Positions 30,076 to 40,404 of a stretch of DNA of 64,000 bases are shown here, in pieces. Made by a program: the position numbers and the translations under genes. Below the pieces are notes generated by a model. It was not told where the DNA came from and searched no databases. It saw only the letters and a program-made list of their open reading frames with translations. The DNA is from Clostridium sp. NkU-1 (lineage in GTDB: Bacteria > Bacillota_A > Clostridia > Lachnospirales > Lachnospiraceae). Location of the stretch: assembly GCA_001312405.1 (NCBI GenBank), contig BBDR01000021.1, positions 10,396 through 74,395 of the forward strand, written 5' to 3'. Numbering within the stretch: position 1 is the stretch's first letter; each line of letters begins with the position of its first letter.

Positions 30076-31350
30076 TTAGCAGGGCGTTTTCAGCCTGAAG
30101 GTCTGTACCATTTCCTTCAGCGTTTCAGCCTGCTTGTACAGCTGGGTAGTTGCGGCGGTGCTTTCTTCGGACGCTGCCGAATTTGCCTGCACCACAGCGG
30201 ATACCTGGCTGATCTCGTCGTTTATACGGGCTATGCCGGAAGCTTGCTCTGACGATGCGCCGGCGATCTTTTCCGCCAATTCAGCGACCTGCTCTATCCC
30301 TCCCACTATTTTGTTAAAAGCATCTGCAGTGGTCTTTGCAATATTCATTCCATGCTCAGCCTTCTGTATAGAGCTTTCTATCATATCTGTGGTTTCCTTT
30401 GCGGCTTTTGCCGAACGGGCCGCAAGGCTCCGCACCTCATCTGCCACAACCGCAAAGCCCTTTCCGTACTCGCCCGCCCTTGCGGCCTCTACCGAGGCAT
30501 TTAATGACAGTAAATTTGTCTGGAAAGCAATGTCCTCAATCGCCTTTATTACCTTTGAGATATTTGAAGCGGACACATTGATTTCATCCATGGCTCTGAG
30601 CATTTCCTCCATGTGCCTGTTGCCGTCCATGGCTCCGCGACTGACGTCATTGGCACTAGTTCTGGCCATTGCCGCATTATCTGCGCTTAAGCTGATCTGG
30701 TTTTTTTTACCTCCGTTACGGCCGCAGCTAATTCCTGAAGGGAGCCTGCCTGATGGCCTGCCCCTTCCGAAAGACGTATGCTTGCTTCCGATATCTGACC
30801 GGCTCCGCTCAGAACCTGCCCCGACGTATCGCATATTTGAGACAAGATGCAGTTGTTTTTCTCTACGATGCTGCTTAACGCGATGCCAAGCACATCCTTT
30901 TCCGAATTTATCTTCACTTGGACGGTTAAGTCCCCGCGTGCTATTGCCTCGGCGGTCTGAGCCTGGTCTCTGGTGTTTTCCACCATGGCCTTAAAGGATT
31001 TCATCAATTCTCCCACCTCATCCTTTGTGAGGACCGGACGTTTGCGCTTGCGTCTCCCACGGACAGCTGCCTCGCAATATTGTTAAGTATTTTAAGAGGT
31101 CGCACAATGCTGCTGTTTAAGACCCTGCATATTATTACGCTTACAACAGCGGATATGATGGTCAGCAGAAGAATTGCTGCCGAAAAAAAGTGTAAAGGTT
31201 TTAGATGAAACGCTGCCTGCGGAATAGGATCCGTAAATGGTGAAAAAGCTTATCAAAAAAAATTAGAACGGTTATAATGTTTACTATGCCGAATCCTATT
31301 GCCATCCTTTTGCTAAGGGCAATTGAATTCTGTTTTTCCTGTTTTTCCAT
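30076..31350 (-). CDS. Methyl-accepting chemotaxis protein
   Basis: Membrane chemoreceptor that signals through CheA/CheW. Short N-terminus, a hydrophobic segment ([12 protein letters not shown]), a second one nearby with little periplasmic sequence between, a HAMP region ([16 protein letters not shown]), and a long helical cytoplasmic domain. The conserved hairpin tip reads [20 protein letters not shown] followed by [19 protein letters not shown]. At least three frame breaks (near 31250, 31030 and 30710). The start at 31350 (MEKQEKQNS) follows GGGG. A sigma-D-type promoter sits about 40 nt upstream, which fits membership of the motility regulon. Confidence 0.9.
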
Positions 31351-31391
31351 TTGAACTGCACCCCTTGTTTTTATTTATATAGTTATAGTGT

Positions 31392-31418
31392 ATATCGACA
31401 GGTTTCGGTATAATTTTA
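31392..31418 (-). promoter_or_regulatory. Sigma-D (sigma-28 type) promoter of the MCP gene
   Basis: Reading the minus strand: TAAA, exactly 15 bases, then GTCGATAT. The flagellar sigma consensus is TAAA-N15-GCCGATAT, so one base differs. It lies 42-68 nt before the MCP start codon. Confidence 0.7.
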
Positions 31419-31472
31419 GCAAAATAAAGATTTTGTTTATCTGCAAAGGGAGAAGTGGATCATCAATCAATT

Positions 31473-31710
31473 TTACTTAAATGAATACCGCATAAAAAGC
31501 AGTTGGAAAAGTAATACTACCCCTCCAACTGCCAGTGCCATCGTTATAAACATGAATCCCGAAACTCTTTATGCATCTCATGCCATTTGAACATTCAAAT
31601 CCTTATAATACACAGCCTTAAACGGCAGGTAAATACAGCGTCTTTCCAAGGTAGATAAATAGGCCCTTGACCATCTCAAGAGTCTTTCTTCCCCCATGTC
31701 CTTTCTTCAT
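31473..31710 (-). CDS. Possible small membrane protein gene, frame-broken
   Basis: Minus-strand reading from the ATG at 31710 gives MKKGHGGRKTLEMVKGLFIY; after shifts the sense-like sequence continues (WHEMHKEFRDS) into a strongly hydrophobic end, MFITMALAVGGVVLLFQLL, stopping at 31473. Two or more one-base corrections are needed, giving about 80 residues. It lies directly after the TSUP transporter gene on the same strand. No family recognised; the only support is composition and position. The rest of the 31351-31718 gap holds the MCP promoter. Confidence 0.35.
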
Positions 31711-31718
31711 CTGATCGT

Positions 31719-32513
31719 TTACATAAATTGATAAATATTATAGAGATTGATCCCAATAATAACTACCATCAAAAACAGGAAAAGCCTGTCCACCACCTTC
31801 TCGTCTATCCTTTTATTGATCACCCGGCCGCTCATCCCGCCTAAGATCCCTCCTATCACCATGAGAACTAAAAGCCAGACGGAGAATTCCGGTACTGTTC
31901 CTGTTACAAGGGAATTCATAAGCCCTGTGATCTGGGAAAACAGGATGATGTAAAGGGAATTCTGGGCGGCTGCCTTGGTATCCATGGAAAAAAAGAAAAA
32001 CAGCACCACCAGATTAATGGGGCCTCCTCCAATTCCCAAAAACGAAGAAAGTATTCCAAGCACCAGTCCAATCAGCACGCAAATCACCGGATTAGTCACA
32101 TGATGGGTATGGATCCTGTCCTTTTTTATGGTATAGATCAGCGTTCCAAGAGTAATCACCAGGAGACAGGCTGCCTGAACGGCTCCCACCATGTCCTTGT
32201 CTGCAAATAAGGAAGAAACCGCCTGGAACATAGACTTTCCCACAACTCCGCCTATTGCCGCCCCTATGGCAAGAGGTGTTCCCGTCTTCATATCCACCAG
32301 GGACTCTCCGCTCATTTTCCCTTTAATCACAGAATAACAAGTCATTGCAAGCACAGTGCAGCCTGACAGAAAGCTTATTGCAGCTACGCTTAATACTCCA
32401 AATGCATCCAGGGTGGGCTTTATAATAACACCTCCGCCTATTCCACAAATGGCGCCTGCAATGGATGCGCCAAAGCTGATCAGTAAAAACAATCCATATA
32501 AATAACCACTCAT
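31719..32513 (-). CDS. TauE/SafE (TSUP) family membrane transporter
   Basis: 264 residues, frame intact, about eight membrane segments in two repeats, each with the family's glycine motif: AGAICGIGGGVIIKP in the first half and SSFLGIGGGPINLVVLFFF in the second. TSUP proteins move sulfur-containing or organic anions such as sulfite, sulfoacetate or thiosulfate; substrate and direction cannot be told here. It starts shortly after the cwlD terminator with GAGGAAGGATC upstream and stands alone as a transcription unit. Confidence 0.88.
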   Translation of the reverse strand: MSGYLYGLFLLISFGASIAGAICGIGGGVIIKPTLDAFGVLSVAAISFLSGCTVLAMTCYSVIKGKMSGESLVDMKTGTPLAIGAAIGGVVGKSMFQAVSSLFADKDMVGAVQAACLLVITLGTLIYTIKKDRIHTHHVTNPVICVLIGLVLGILSSFLGIGGGPINLVVLFFFFSMDTKAAAQNSLYIILFSQITGLMNSLVTGTVPEFSVWLLVLMVIGGILGGMSGRVINKRIDEKVVDRLFLFLMVVIIGINLYNIYQFM

Positions 32514-32703
32514 TTTTCAAGATCCTTCCTCGCCGGTATTAGCGGCATTCTCTTCCATGTACATATGTCTTAAGGACATTGTATTTTTCGTCAAGTACCA
32601 CCAGCCCCATTTCCGGAGCGGGTTTTGCATCAGAAAACCACCGGTTTTTCTATGTACAGCGTTTATCATATCACACTTCATATAAAACAGGCAAATAAAA
32701 AGA

Positions 32704-32747
32704 GGCTGCTGCTCCATAGATGATTCTTCATCTATTTTGCAACAGCC
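32704..32747 (-). terminator. Rho-independent terminator after cwlD
   Basis: On the minus strand GGCTGTTGC...GCAGCAGCC encloses ATAGATGA/TCATCTAT, followed by TCTTTTTATTT. It lies 20 nt after the cwlD stop. A reading frame that passes through it (32517-32777) is not a gene. Confidence 0.88.
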
Positions 32748-32766
32748 CATTAACTCCTGTATTCTC

Positions 32767-33481
32767 TTATCTTCCATTCAAATACTCCATGACCCCCATG
32801 TGGATCGTCCAGGCCAGCCGGTCCTGGTAATCCGGGGAATTTAAAAGAGCAGATTCCTTCCAATTGGTTAAAAAGCCGCATTCCACGATTACGATCGGGG
32901 TCTTCACATGCAAAAGCAGGTAGTAATTATCATTAGGCTTTGCCAGTCTGGTATTCTTCTCTCCCAGCACATAATCAAACCGGCTCTGTAAAATCTCAGC
33001 CAGTTCCTTTCCCTTATCGGATCTTTTATAGTAAAATACCTGTCCTCCGAAAACGTCCTCCTGATGATAGCTGTTCTGGTGGATACTGACCGTAAGTGCC
33101 GGGCTTACATCATTGATGATCTCACAGCGCTTGCTCATGTCCGCCATCTTTTTTTCTGCTGTCCTTTTCCGAATACAGTCCGTTGTCATCTTCTCTGGTC
33201 AGAATCACTTTCACGTCAGAGGCTTCCAGATATTTCTTTAACCGGTTCGCTATCTGCAAATTTATATCCTTTTCCAGGGTTCCGTCAATGCCTATCTTTC
33301 CCGGATCATTTCCTCCGTGCCCCGCATCTATAACGACCACAGGTTTTTCTTTTCCGGCTTTTGCATTGACTCCTGCCGCCATCTTTCCAGCCTGACTTGA
33401 TATCACATATACCAGCACCAGCAAAACCAGCGCCATAAAAGGTTCCCACTTCTTAAATTTCACATTTTCTACCTGATTCAT
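32767..33481 (-). CDS. cwlD: N-acetylmuramoyl-L-alanine amidase, CwlD-like (Amidase_3)
   Basis: Exported zinc amidase that cleaves the muramoyl-L-Ala bond; CwlD initiates muramic-delta-lactam formation in spore cortex. N-terminal anchor FMALVLLVLVYVISSQAG. Zinc ligands in VVVIDAGHGGNDPG (His), GTLEKDINLQIA (Glu) and LTVSIHQNSYHQ (His); the catalytic Glu is in IVIVECGFLTN. A frameshift near 33150-33160 splits domain halves. About 238 residues, fitting CwlD. It follows the phosphoesterase lipoprotein gene by about 60 nt in a cell-wall operon that ends at the terminator 32704-32747. Confidence 0.9.
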
Positions 33482-33542
33482 CTTCTTAATGAATTATATC
33501 TTTCAGTGAAATAAAAAAGAACTGCTCCCTGCGACTTTCCTG

Positions 33543-34968
33543 TCATTCTGAGTTCAATACATTATAGTCCTTTGTCCCATCGGCAGTAATCCATTCCAGA
33601 TATTGAGCCAAAATGCTGGGATACCCTTCTTCCTCCCACATCTTGTAACCGGCCTTGGCTTTGGCCTTATCCCTGATGTCTGTAACCTTTCCTGCATAGC
33701 AGGCGGCATTAAGCTCTGCATAAACCTTTGCCATCTGCTCCTTCTGGGATTTGGTCAGCCCTTTTAGGGTATCAAGCCTTTCAAATTCATCCTGAGCCTG
33801 GTTGTAAAACACCTTGCTTAAAAATCTTTTTCCAAACTCATTAAAATTTAAAAGATTTTATCCGTACTTCCCGTCTTTTTGGCCCAATCCTTCATATCCA
33901 GAGACTTTGTATGATAACGGAAGCTTCCGTCATCTCCATAATATAAAATCCCATACTGGCAGGGCGGCGTGGACAAGGAGCTTGTCACGATCTCATAGAT
34001 CCCGGAATCGCTGCGGGATCTCATATAGTGCTGCACATGAAGGTGTCCGCTTAAAAACAAGGGAACCTCCCAGCTTTCCAGCTGGTCAATAAGCTGTTCA
34101 CTGTGTTCAATGGTACAGTCCTGTAAGTATACTTCACTTTCATCAAGAAGATTATGGTGGCCCACGGGAATCACATTCATTCCCAAATTCCAGGCCTCCT
34201 CCATCTGATCCTCGATCCAGTCATATGTATCATCCCGTATCATTCCCCCAACCAGATTTTTCGGTTCGTACTGGCATGTATCAAGCATTAAAGCCCTGGT
34301 ATAATCATTTACCTGATATACGTAGCTTAAGGATGCAGGATCCCGCTGACCGCCTCATTGTATCCAAAATCCTGATAAATCTCTTCAAATTCATCCGGGG
34401 TTATATTTTCCGCTCCCAAAAAGGTATCTCCCACAAACTGAGCGGCCTTGGAATTATTGATATCATGGTTTCCCGGAATAACGATCACAGGAATTCCGGC
34501 ATCTTCGATCTCTCCAAGCTTTCCGGCAAGTTCTTCGTGGCTCTCCTTTTCTCCTTCATAGGTCAAGTCCCCGCTTAAGATCACCAGGTCAGGCCGTTCC
34601 TTCTTCACCTCTTCCACAAAAGCATCCGTGATCTCCCAAATATATTGCATCACCTTGCCGTCACCATGGTCCACACTGTATTGAAAGCCCTTCTGAAAAT
34701 CCGTTAAATCCCTGGCCAAATAATGGATATCCGTGGCAACAATGATCTTGCAGCCGTTGTCAAAGGCTTCCTCAGAAGGCTGTGCAGCCGGGTTCTCCGA
34801 AGTCTGGGGGAATTCTTCTATGGTGGGCGGTTCTGTTCTTGTTGTCTCTGTTTCTGGCGGCGAAGTGCTCTCTGCACTGGTGCTTTCCGGCACTGTTCCT
34901 TTCAAAGAACACCCTGCCAGCATACATACCGCGCCCAATAATGCCGCCAATACGATCCTGTTTCTCAT
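33543..34968 (-). CDS. Metallophosphoesterase lipoprotein
   Basis: Calcineurin-like phosphoesterase anchored outside the membrane. The lipobox is LLGAVCMLAGCS, followed by a Ser/Thr/Glu/Pro-rich linker (about residues 22-70). Metal motifs in order: IIVATDIHYLA, DLVILSGDLTYEGEKESH, VIVIPGNHDINN, VGHHNLLDESE and FLSGHLHVQHY. The C-terminal helical domain ends YLEWITADGTKDYNVLNSE. Two frame breaks, near 34340 and 33850. About 475 residues. Substrate unknown. It sits between the GH18 protein gene (33 nt upstream) and cwlD, hinting at a role in envelope or spore maturation. Confidence 0.85.
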
Positions 34969-35001
34969 ATCTGACCTTCCTGTCTATTCCACGTCATTTG
35001 T

Positions 35002-36664
35002 TTATTTTTTATTAAGCCGGATTTCATCCCATAAATCTGACGGTTCAAATCCCAGCTTCCAGCAGGCCACACCTGCCAGGCCATACTGCTTTATCAGATT
35101 CATCTTAAGGCCTATGGAGCGCTCTTCTTCCAGCCACAGCTTTTTAAGCCCTTCCTCTGTCTGCAATTCTCCGTAATACTGGCCAAGCTCCTCCTGCCAG
35201 TATAATTCCACCTGATTTTCGCTGACCCATTCCTTTGCACGGGCAATACCCATGGCGGAAGAGGCAGTCTTTCCGTCTGGTCCCTCGGTCCACACCCTTG
35301 TATAGAGAGGAATCCCATTGATCACCTTTTCCTTTGGCACCTGGGCCAGAGTATCCTTGATGCCGTTTTCCACATAATTAATGGAAGCCACAGAACCGGC
35401 ATCCCCGCCTGCATAATGTTCGTCATATCCCATTATAATTACGTAGTCCGCCACGATTCCCTGCTCTTTCCGGTTATAAAACTGATTGCCGGGAGCGGGA
35501 ACATAATTATCTACGGACAAGACGATTCCCTTCTTGCGGCAAGGGATGGAAAGCTCCCGTATGAACTGAATATAATGGGCTCCTGCTTCTTCCTTGATCC
35601 CTTCAAAGTCCAGGTTAATCCCGTCAAGGCCGTATCTGTCCACCTCCGACATTAGGGCTTCAATCAGCTTCCGTCTGGTGGAGGTCTTTGACATCAGGAT
35701 CTCCGTATTCACATCCGGGCTGAAATTATTGACGAGGGCCCAGACCTTCAGTCCCTTGTCATGTGCTTTCTTTACATAATCCTCCTGGGCCAGGGACCGG
35801 AAATTTCCTTTATTATCCGAAAGCTCAAACCAGGTAGGGGAAATGACATTGACTCCCTTTGTATTGGCGATTAAATTGTCAAAAGAACCATTTCCATCAA
35901 GGTTGGTCATCTGATGCCAGGCAAGGCAAACCGGTTCATCCATGGAAACATTGGTATAAACCGGCTTTACAAAGGTGCTTACAGGAACCTCGCTGGTCAC
36001 ATCTCCCAGCCGCTTGCGTTCCACATAGCCTACAAATCCGTCTTCCGTCCGTACCTTGTCCCACCTTTTCATGGATTCCAGTACAGTAACCTGGCTTCCG
36101 GGAGAAACCCACGTTACAATGGGGCTTTTCAGTCCGCCTTTCACCCTCACATTGCCCTTTTCAGAAACCAGCGCCTTTTGCCGGGCCTCCCAGCTGTTAT
36201 TTATAAAAATCCGTTTATACTGAATGCCGTCATAGGCCGTTACGCGGATATCCGTATAATTAGCCACCAGGCCAACAGATAAATAAACTCCCTTTTTATC
36301 AACCCATATCAGGGGCTTCCCTGAATCCCCGACAGTGGAATGATCCGCATAGACAATGGAGTCCGGCAGGGCATACACAAGAAGATTTTCATTGCTGTCC
36401 CAGTAAAACCGCTCATTCAGCATATCATTCACCCACTCAATGGGGAGATAGGTTTGTCCCTGCAGGTAAAGGCCCTTTGCCTCCTGCAGATCCTCGTTGA
36501 GATAAAGGGCCACTTCATCTCCTTTTACTCCCAGCAGTTCGGCTATATCTGCCTGTTCCTTTGACGGAATATACCGTTCCAGAAACTGCTCCCCGAAAAA
36601 CCCGGCGGCCACAATTAAAATCAATCCTAGCGCCGCAAAAACCGGCACTGCTTTTTTTCTTCAT
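35002..36664 (-). CDS. Glycoside hydrolase family 18 protein with copper-amine-oxidase-N-like and SH3 domains
   Basis: Exported protein of about 553 residues. The N-terminal anchor is VFAALGLILIVAAGFFGEQF; a stalk with a beta-rich domain (YLPIEWVNDMLNERFYWDS) follows, then an SH3-like segment (SPGSQVTVLESMKRWDKV), then a GH18 barrel whose catalytic motif reads YGLDGINLDFEGI with the general-acid Glu, plus YVIIMGYDEHYAGG. The family includes spore-cortex and wall glucosaminidases such as YaaH. Removing one base of the T7 run at 36652-36658 gives the natural start MKKKAVPVFAAL at 36664, preceded by GGAGGAAAGCAG. First gene of the GH18-phosphoesterase-cwlD operon. Confidence 0.88.
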
Positions 36665-36720
36665 CTGCTTTCCTCCTGCTAATGGATCATATTATCTTTT
36701 GCCTGTACTATCCTTATAGA

Positions 36721-36808
36721 TATATCATGAGCCTGCAGTTCATGATCGACATTCAGACTTCGCGCCGATGAGCCAGCTCATCTTCGCTCTCTTTCGCTCA
36801 TTATATCA
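36721..36808. repeat. Dispersed 88-bp repeat, family A, copy 1
   Basis: Begins TATATCATGA and ends TTATATCA. It contains GATGAGC-CA-GCTCATC and ATCATGA...TCATGAT hairpins. An 88-bp relative (about 76 identical positions by eye) lies at 62058-62145. It is in the gap upstream of the GH18 gene; the remainder of that gap (to 36941) shows no gene. Confidence 0.8.
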
Positions 36809-36941
36809 CAATTCTTATTTTTTGAAATTTACATTTTCATTACATTACAAATCCCCTGATCCCGCCCTGACGCACTTAAACGGCCTTCTTAAGGCTAAAG
36901 ATGGCATCCCACTATGCGTCCCTTTTGGTACTCACTAAAAT

Positions 36942-37193
36942 CTACCGGTTGTAAACCCGGTCAAATCTTATTTCCCGCAGCTTACCAGTCTTTCCGTCAG
37001 GAATGTAATCGGCCATATAAAAACTATTGTCCTCTCTTATCTCAAATATTTTATTCCAGTCTTCTTCCGGCAGTTCTTTCCCATCTATAAGGATGGGGAT
37101 TCCCTGATCGCGGTATTTTTTTAAGCCCTGCCAGATACTGACCTCTATCTGTCTGCCTGTTTCTTTCCCTGTCATCTTCTTTTTTTCATCCAC
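36942..37193 (-). CDS. Small conserved-looking protein of unknown function
   Basis: About 83 residues from a GTG at 37193 (VDEKKKMTGKE) that follows AAGGGG; an internal ATG at 37175 is an alternative start. Soluble, mixed charge, with GLKKYRDQGIPILIDGKELP, EEDWNKIFEIREDNSFYMAD and a basic end LREIRFDRVYNR. No family recognised. It lies about 85 nt downstream of the kinase/ParA-like gene on the same strand and may be co-transcribed. Confidence 0.55.
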   Translation of the reverse strand: MDEKKKMTGKETGRQIEVSIWQGLKKYRDQGIPILIDGKELPEEDWNKIFEIREDNSFYMADYIPDGKTGKLREIRFDRVYNR

Positions 37194-37278
37194 ATATCCC
37201 CTTACATTTCTCTTATGTGCTGCATGGCAGGGGGAGGACCACAAGGGTTATGCCGTGACACAATTCCTCCCCCAGCAT

Positions 37279-39344
37279 CTATAAAAGCCGCTGATAAAAT
37301 CCTATGATTTCACCTGTGACAGCAAACACGTCTACTGAAACTGGAATTCGAGAGATGGGTATATTAAGCCTCTTTTCCGCATTCCTTCTGGCTTCCTCGC
37401 TACCGAACGACACGAGCGTCTTCCAGCTCTTTTCCGCTTTTTTCCCCTTTCTCTCAAACTCCAGAAACGCTTCCAGCTGCCACTCGCTTAAGCTCCCGAG
37501 AACAAATTGTCTGTCGCATCTTAAAAATTCTTCCAGGCTGCCTTCCTTTACGGTTCCGTAATCCACAATCACTGTCTGGTAACCGGATTTTTTACACAAT
37601 AAAAGCGTATCAATCCCCGCTCTTTCATAATAATCCGCTTCCAGCACCTGAAAACATCCGGCCTGTGCCTTTTCCTTTTCGCACAGCTTTCTTAAATTCC
37701 TGAAATCCCCATGGCTGTTCCATTCCAATACTGCGCACCGCTTTCTAAGGACTCCTCCCAGGTATCCTGCTGTCATAACCGTAAAATGGGTCACTCCCAC
37801 TCCTCTGCCGGTTCCAATGATTCCAATGGTCTCCTGGCTGACGGGCTTTTTACCGGAGCGTATAAGCTTCCATACCTTTTTTACCGTTTCCTTTATAAAG
37901 AGTTCACCCTTTCCCAGGGATACGGCCTTTGCCTGGAATCATCCGGGAAATCCACTCCCTGATCCATCCTTCAAATAAGCCTCCCCTTCTTTTCTTCCTG
38001 CTTTTTATATCTAAAATTTCTTCCAGAAGAGTCTTATAAAAATCTCCCGTTTCCGCATTCGCCTTAAAAGGATTCGGATAATAAGGGGCTTTTAAGCATC
38101 GGGAAGGAACCGTCCCGTCAGGCAGCCTTATCCTGGTTCCTCTGGTCACATGATTATAAACGATCCCATAGGAACTATGGCCTTTTACCACATATTCTGC
38201 GGAGAAAAAGGCACTGTTTCTGCTCCAGCTGCTGCCGTCGCATACCAGTATCACCGCATCGGGGCTTCCCATCAGCGCCTGATCAACACTTTTTCCATAA
38301 TCCAGAATACGGATCTTATAAGGCGGCTCCTTTAACTTCACCCCCGGGCCGTAATAAGGTCTCCAAATAAAGCCCTGATACCTCATCAGCCAAAAAGATC
38401 CCTCTTTGCGGCGCATAGTCACCAAGCCCGGTGCCCATGCCGGAGTCATTCTTTTCTACAAATAAATTGGGGTATCCATGATTTCTAAGATAAACAGACA
38501 GGCCGATTCCAATATGAGTCGTTCCGGCCCCTGATTTGCTCCCTGCAAGAGCAATTGTAAGAGATGATGATTGTAGACGGTCTTTTGCAGCCGTTCCCAT
38601 GTTTTTAAGCTGTCCCAGCCTCTCCCTCAGCTCCTGTGCTGATGAAAACCGTTCTTCTTTTTCCTTTTTTATGCACCGTTTCAGGACGGCAGCCAGATCG
38701 GTATCCATTGATGAAGCCGGTTTATAGGGCAGTTTGGGAAATTCTCCTGTAAATAGATAATGAATGATAGCACCAATGGCATAAATATCCGTTCTTTCAT
38801 CCAGTACTCCATTCTTTGAATACTGCTCCGGCGCCGCACATCCTACGGTTCCATACCGCTCTCCGGGCATATTTGCATCCTCCACGGACGCAGCAAGTCC
38901 AAAATCGATCAATTTAACAGTGTCATGGCACAATAATAAGTTCTTCGGCTGTAAATCCAAATGTAATATGGGGTTTGGTCCTGCGAGATGCAGGTAACTG
39001 ATGATGCCGGCTAACTGGATTCCATATGATATGGCCAGTTCCCGCGATAGATGGCCCTGCTCTTTTACAAGGTCAAATAAAGATTCTCCTTCCAGATACT
39101 CTTCGATTAAATAACTATAAAATTCGTCTTCTTCTACGTCAAAAATAATGGGGATTCCAGGATGGCGCAATTCCTTAAGAACAAATGCTTCCCGCCTTAG
39201 AAGTTCAAATTTCAGAAAGCTTTTAGGTACCCGCTTGATCGCCCGATACTCCTCAAGCCCAAGATGAACCGCCAGAAATACTGTCCCTGCCCGGCCGGTT
39301 CCCAAGATGCCGCATAGCTGATACTTGCCAAACAGAACGGTGCT
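37279..39344 (-). CDS. Serine/threonine kinase-like protein fused to two degenerate ParA/CpaE-like domains
   Basis: The N-terminal protein kinase has the glycine loop GTGRAGTVFLA, ATP-binding Lys in YRAIKRVPK, catalytic loop ILHLDLQPKNLLL (Asp kept, HRD Arg replaced by Leu), LIDFGLA and GTVGCAAPEQY. Two P-loop-like domains follow: LAGSKSGAGTTHIGIGLSVY and later IGIIGTGRGVGVTHFTVMTA; both lack the Walker lysine. Frame breaks near 38340 and 37905. The last domain has no usable start codon before its P-loop, so I read one polypeptide of about 685 residues; two genes remain possible. The start is unclear: a GGGAGG at about 39355-39360 is followed by no ATG, so start bases may be mis-sequenced. 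Confidence 0.65.
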
Positions 39345-39470
39345 TACTTAAACCACCTCCCTTTGTCTGTCCAATATCATCTCTTGGAGTATATTTTAAT
39401 ATATTCCGTTTATTTTTTCAACTATTTTTTATGAAAACCTGAAATTTATAATTATAATAATTAATGAAAG

Positions 39471-39710
39471 TCAATGCCAGCATAATCCTTTTTCTCTTAA
39501 ATGCTTAATTTCATTCAGTAATTTTACTGTTAACTCACGATTGTAATACTTCGTCAATTTTATATCTTTCTGTTCGCATGGAATGATACCTAATTCAGAA
39601 TAAAATTTAATGGTACTGTACCTCATACCGGTCAGTCGTACCAGCTCCCCTATTGTTACAAACTCCGCAGCCTTAATTACTTCATCACTTCTTTGCCTTG
39701 ATATCGTATC
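39471..39710 (-). CDS. Short MerR-type helix-turn-helix protein
   Basis: About 79 codons. FVTIGELVRLTGMRYSTIKF followed by YSELGIIP is a MerR-type winged HTH; it continues LTVKLLNEIKHLREKG and ends CWH. There is no effector domain. No standard start codon is found between the upstream stop and the HTH, so the 5' end is uncertain or affected by an indel. It lies between the kinase gene and the type I toxin module. It could be a truncated regulator or a genuine mini-MerR of the kind found near mobile elements. Confidence 0.55.
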   Translation of the reverse strand, partial: DTISRQRSDEVIKAAEFVTIGELVRLTGMRYSTIKFYSELGIIPCEQKDIKLTKYYNRELTVKLLNEIKHLREKGLCWH

Positions 39711-39891
39711 TTATTATAATAGCATTGAATATTCTTGCTTCTACGCTGTAGAAATCCGATTGCCATTCCTTTTACTGCACTTGCAGAAATAGTAGTATTA
39801 TTTTAGTATCAAAAAGACTATATATTAGAATAATGTCAAAATGATATCATTTTCTCTTGCATATATAATAATTCTATATTAGAATTATATT

Positions 39892-39981
39892 AAAGGAACA
39901 ACCGCCCCCTACAAGGGGTTGGCCATGAAGAAGATAGAAACTCCACCCTTTCACTCGCCAAAGTATACAAGGGTGGTTTTT
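39892..39981 (+). ncRNA. Predicted antisense RNA antitoxin of a type I toxin-antitoxin module
   Basis: A plus-strand unit convergent with the 27-residue toxin gene. A -10-like TAGAAT (39880-39885) lies 17 nt after TTGCAT. A GC-rich 5' segment (CCCCCTACAAGGGG) follows, then a terminator CCACCCTT...AAGGGTGG-TTTTT ending at 39981. The RNA would be about 90 nt and complementary to the 3' untranslated part of the toxin mRNA, the arrangement of txpA/ratA-like systems. RNA ends are inferred. Confidence 0.6.
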
Positions 39982-40014
39982 CTACGCCCGTTCCCAGGAC
40001 TTTATAGAAAAACG

Positions 40015-40098
40015 CTACTTACAATTAATAAAAATAAAGGTAAGTAATGCTAAAATGAAGGTACCAAAGGCCATAAGGTCCTTAAAGTCATATTTCAT
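40015..40098 (-). CDS. Putative holin-like type I toxin, 27 residues
   Basis: ATG at 40098 with GGGAGGTGGTGCGG upstream. Sequence MKYDFKDLMAFGTFILALL continues TFIFINCK: a short polar start, one hydrophobic helix and a charged end, matching the short holin-like toxins (Hol_Tox/TxpA/BsrG style) with the typical LMxFGTxIxALLT core. Expected to insert in the membrane and depolarise it unless its mRNA is neutralised by the antisense RNA at 39892-39981. Family assignment is from memory of the motif. Confidence 0.7.
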   Translation of the reverse strand: MKYDFKDLMAFGTFILALLTFIFINCK

Positions 40099-40352
40099 CC
40101 GCACCACCTCCCATCTATGTAATGATGGAAGCCAACGCCCTTGTAGTGACACGATTGTTCCATATCAATATGGTAACATATCCCTTTTCAACACACAATT
40201 AATTTTCCCGGTAGTAATCTATAATAGTTTTGCTGCCTTTTACCACCATTTGATACGGGAGGAATTTAACGCCTCCAACAGCATCCCAGCTGATTCCATG
40301 ACTCCTACCACCGCTTAAACCTTATTTTATGCTAAAAATAAACAACAGCCAG

Positions 40353-40390
40353 AACAAGGGGCATGGTTCGTCAAAGCCATGCCCCTTGTT
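40353..40390. terminator. Terminator after hxlR
   Basis: 14-bp perfect stem AACAAGGGGCATGG / CCATGCCCCTTGTT, 14 nt beyond the hxlR stop, with A/T-rich flanks on both sides. Confidence 0.85.
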
Positions 40391-40404
40391 TCTATCTTTT
40401 CTTT

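Noticed and set aside
32517..32777. 86-codon open frame on the minus strand between cwlD and the TSUP gene
   Set aside because: It begins in the cwlD tail and reads straight through the terminator hairpin at 32704-32747; no ribosome site and no protein-like pattern.
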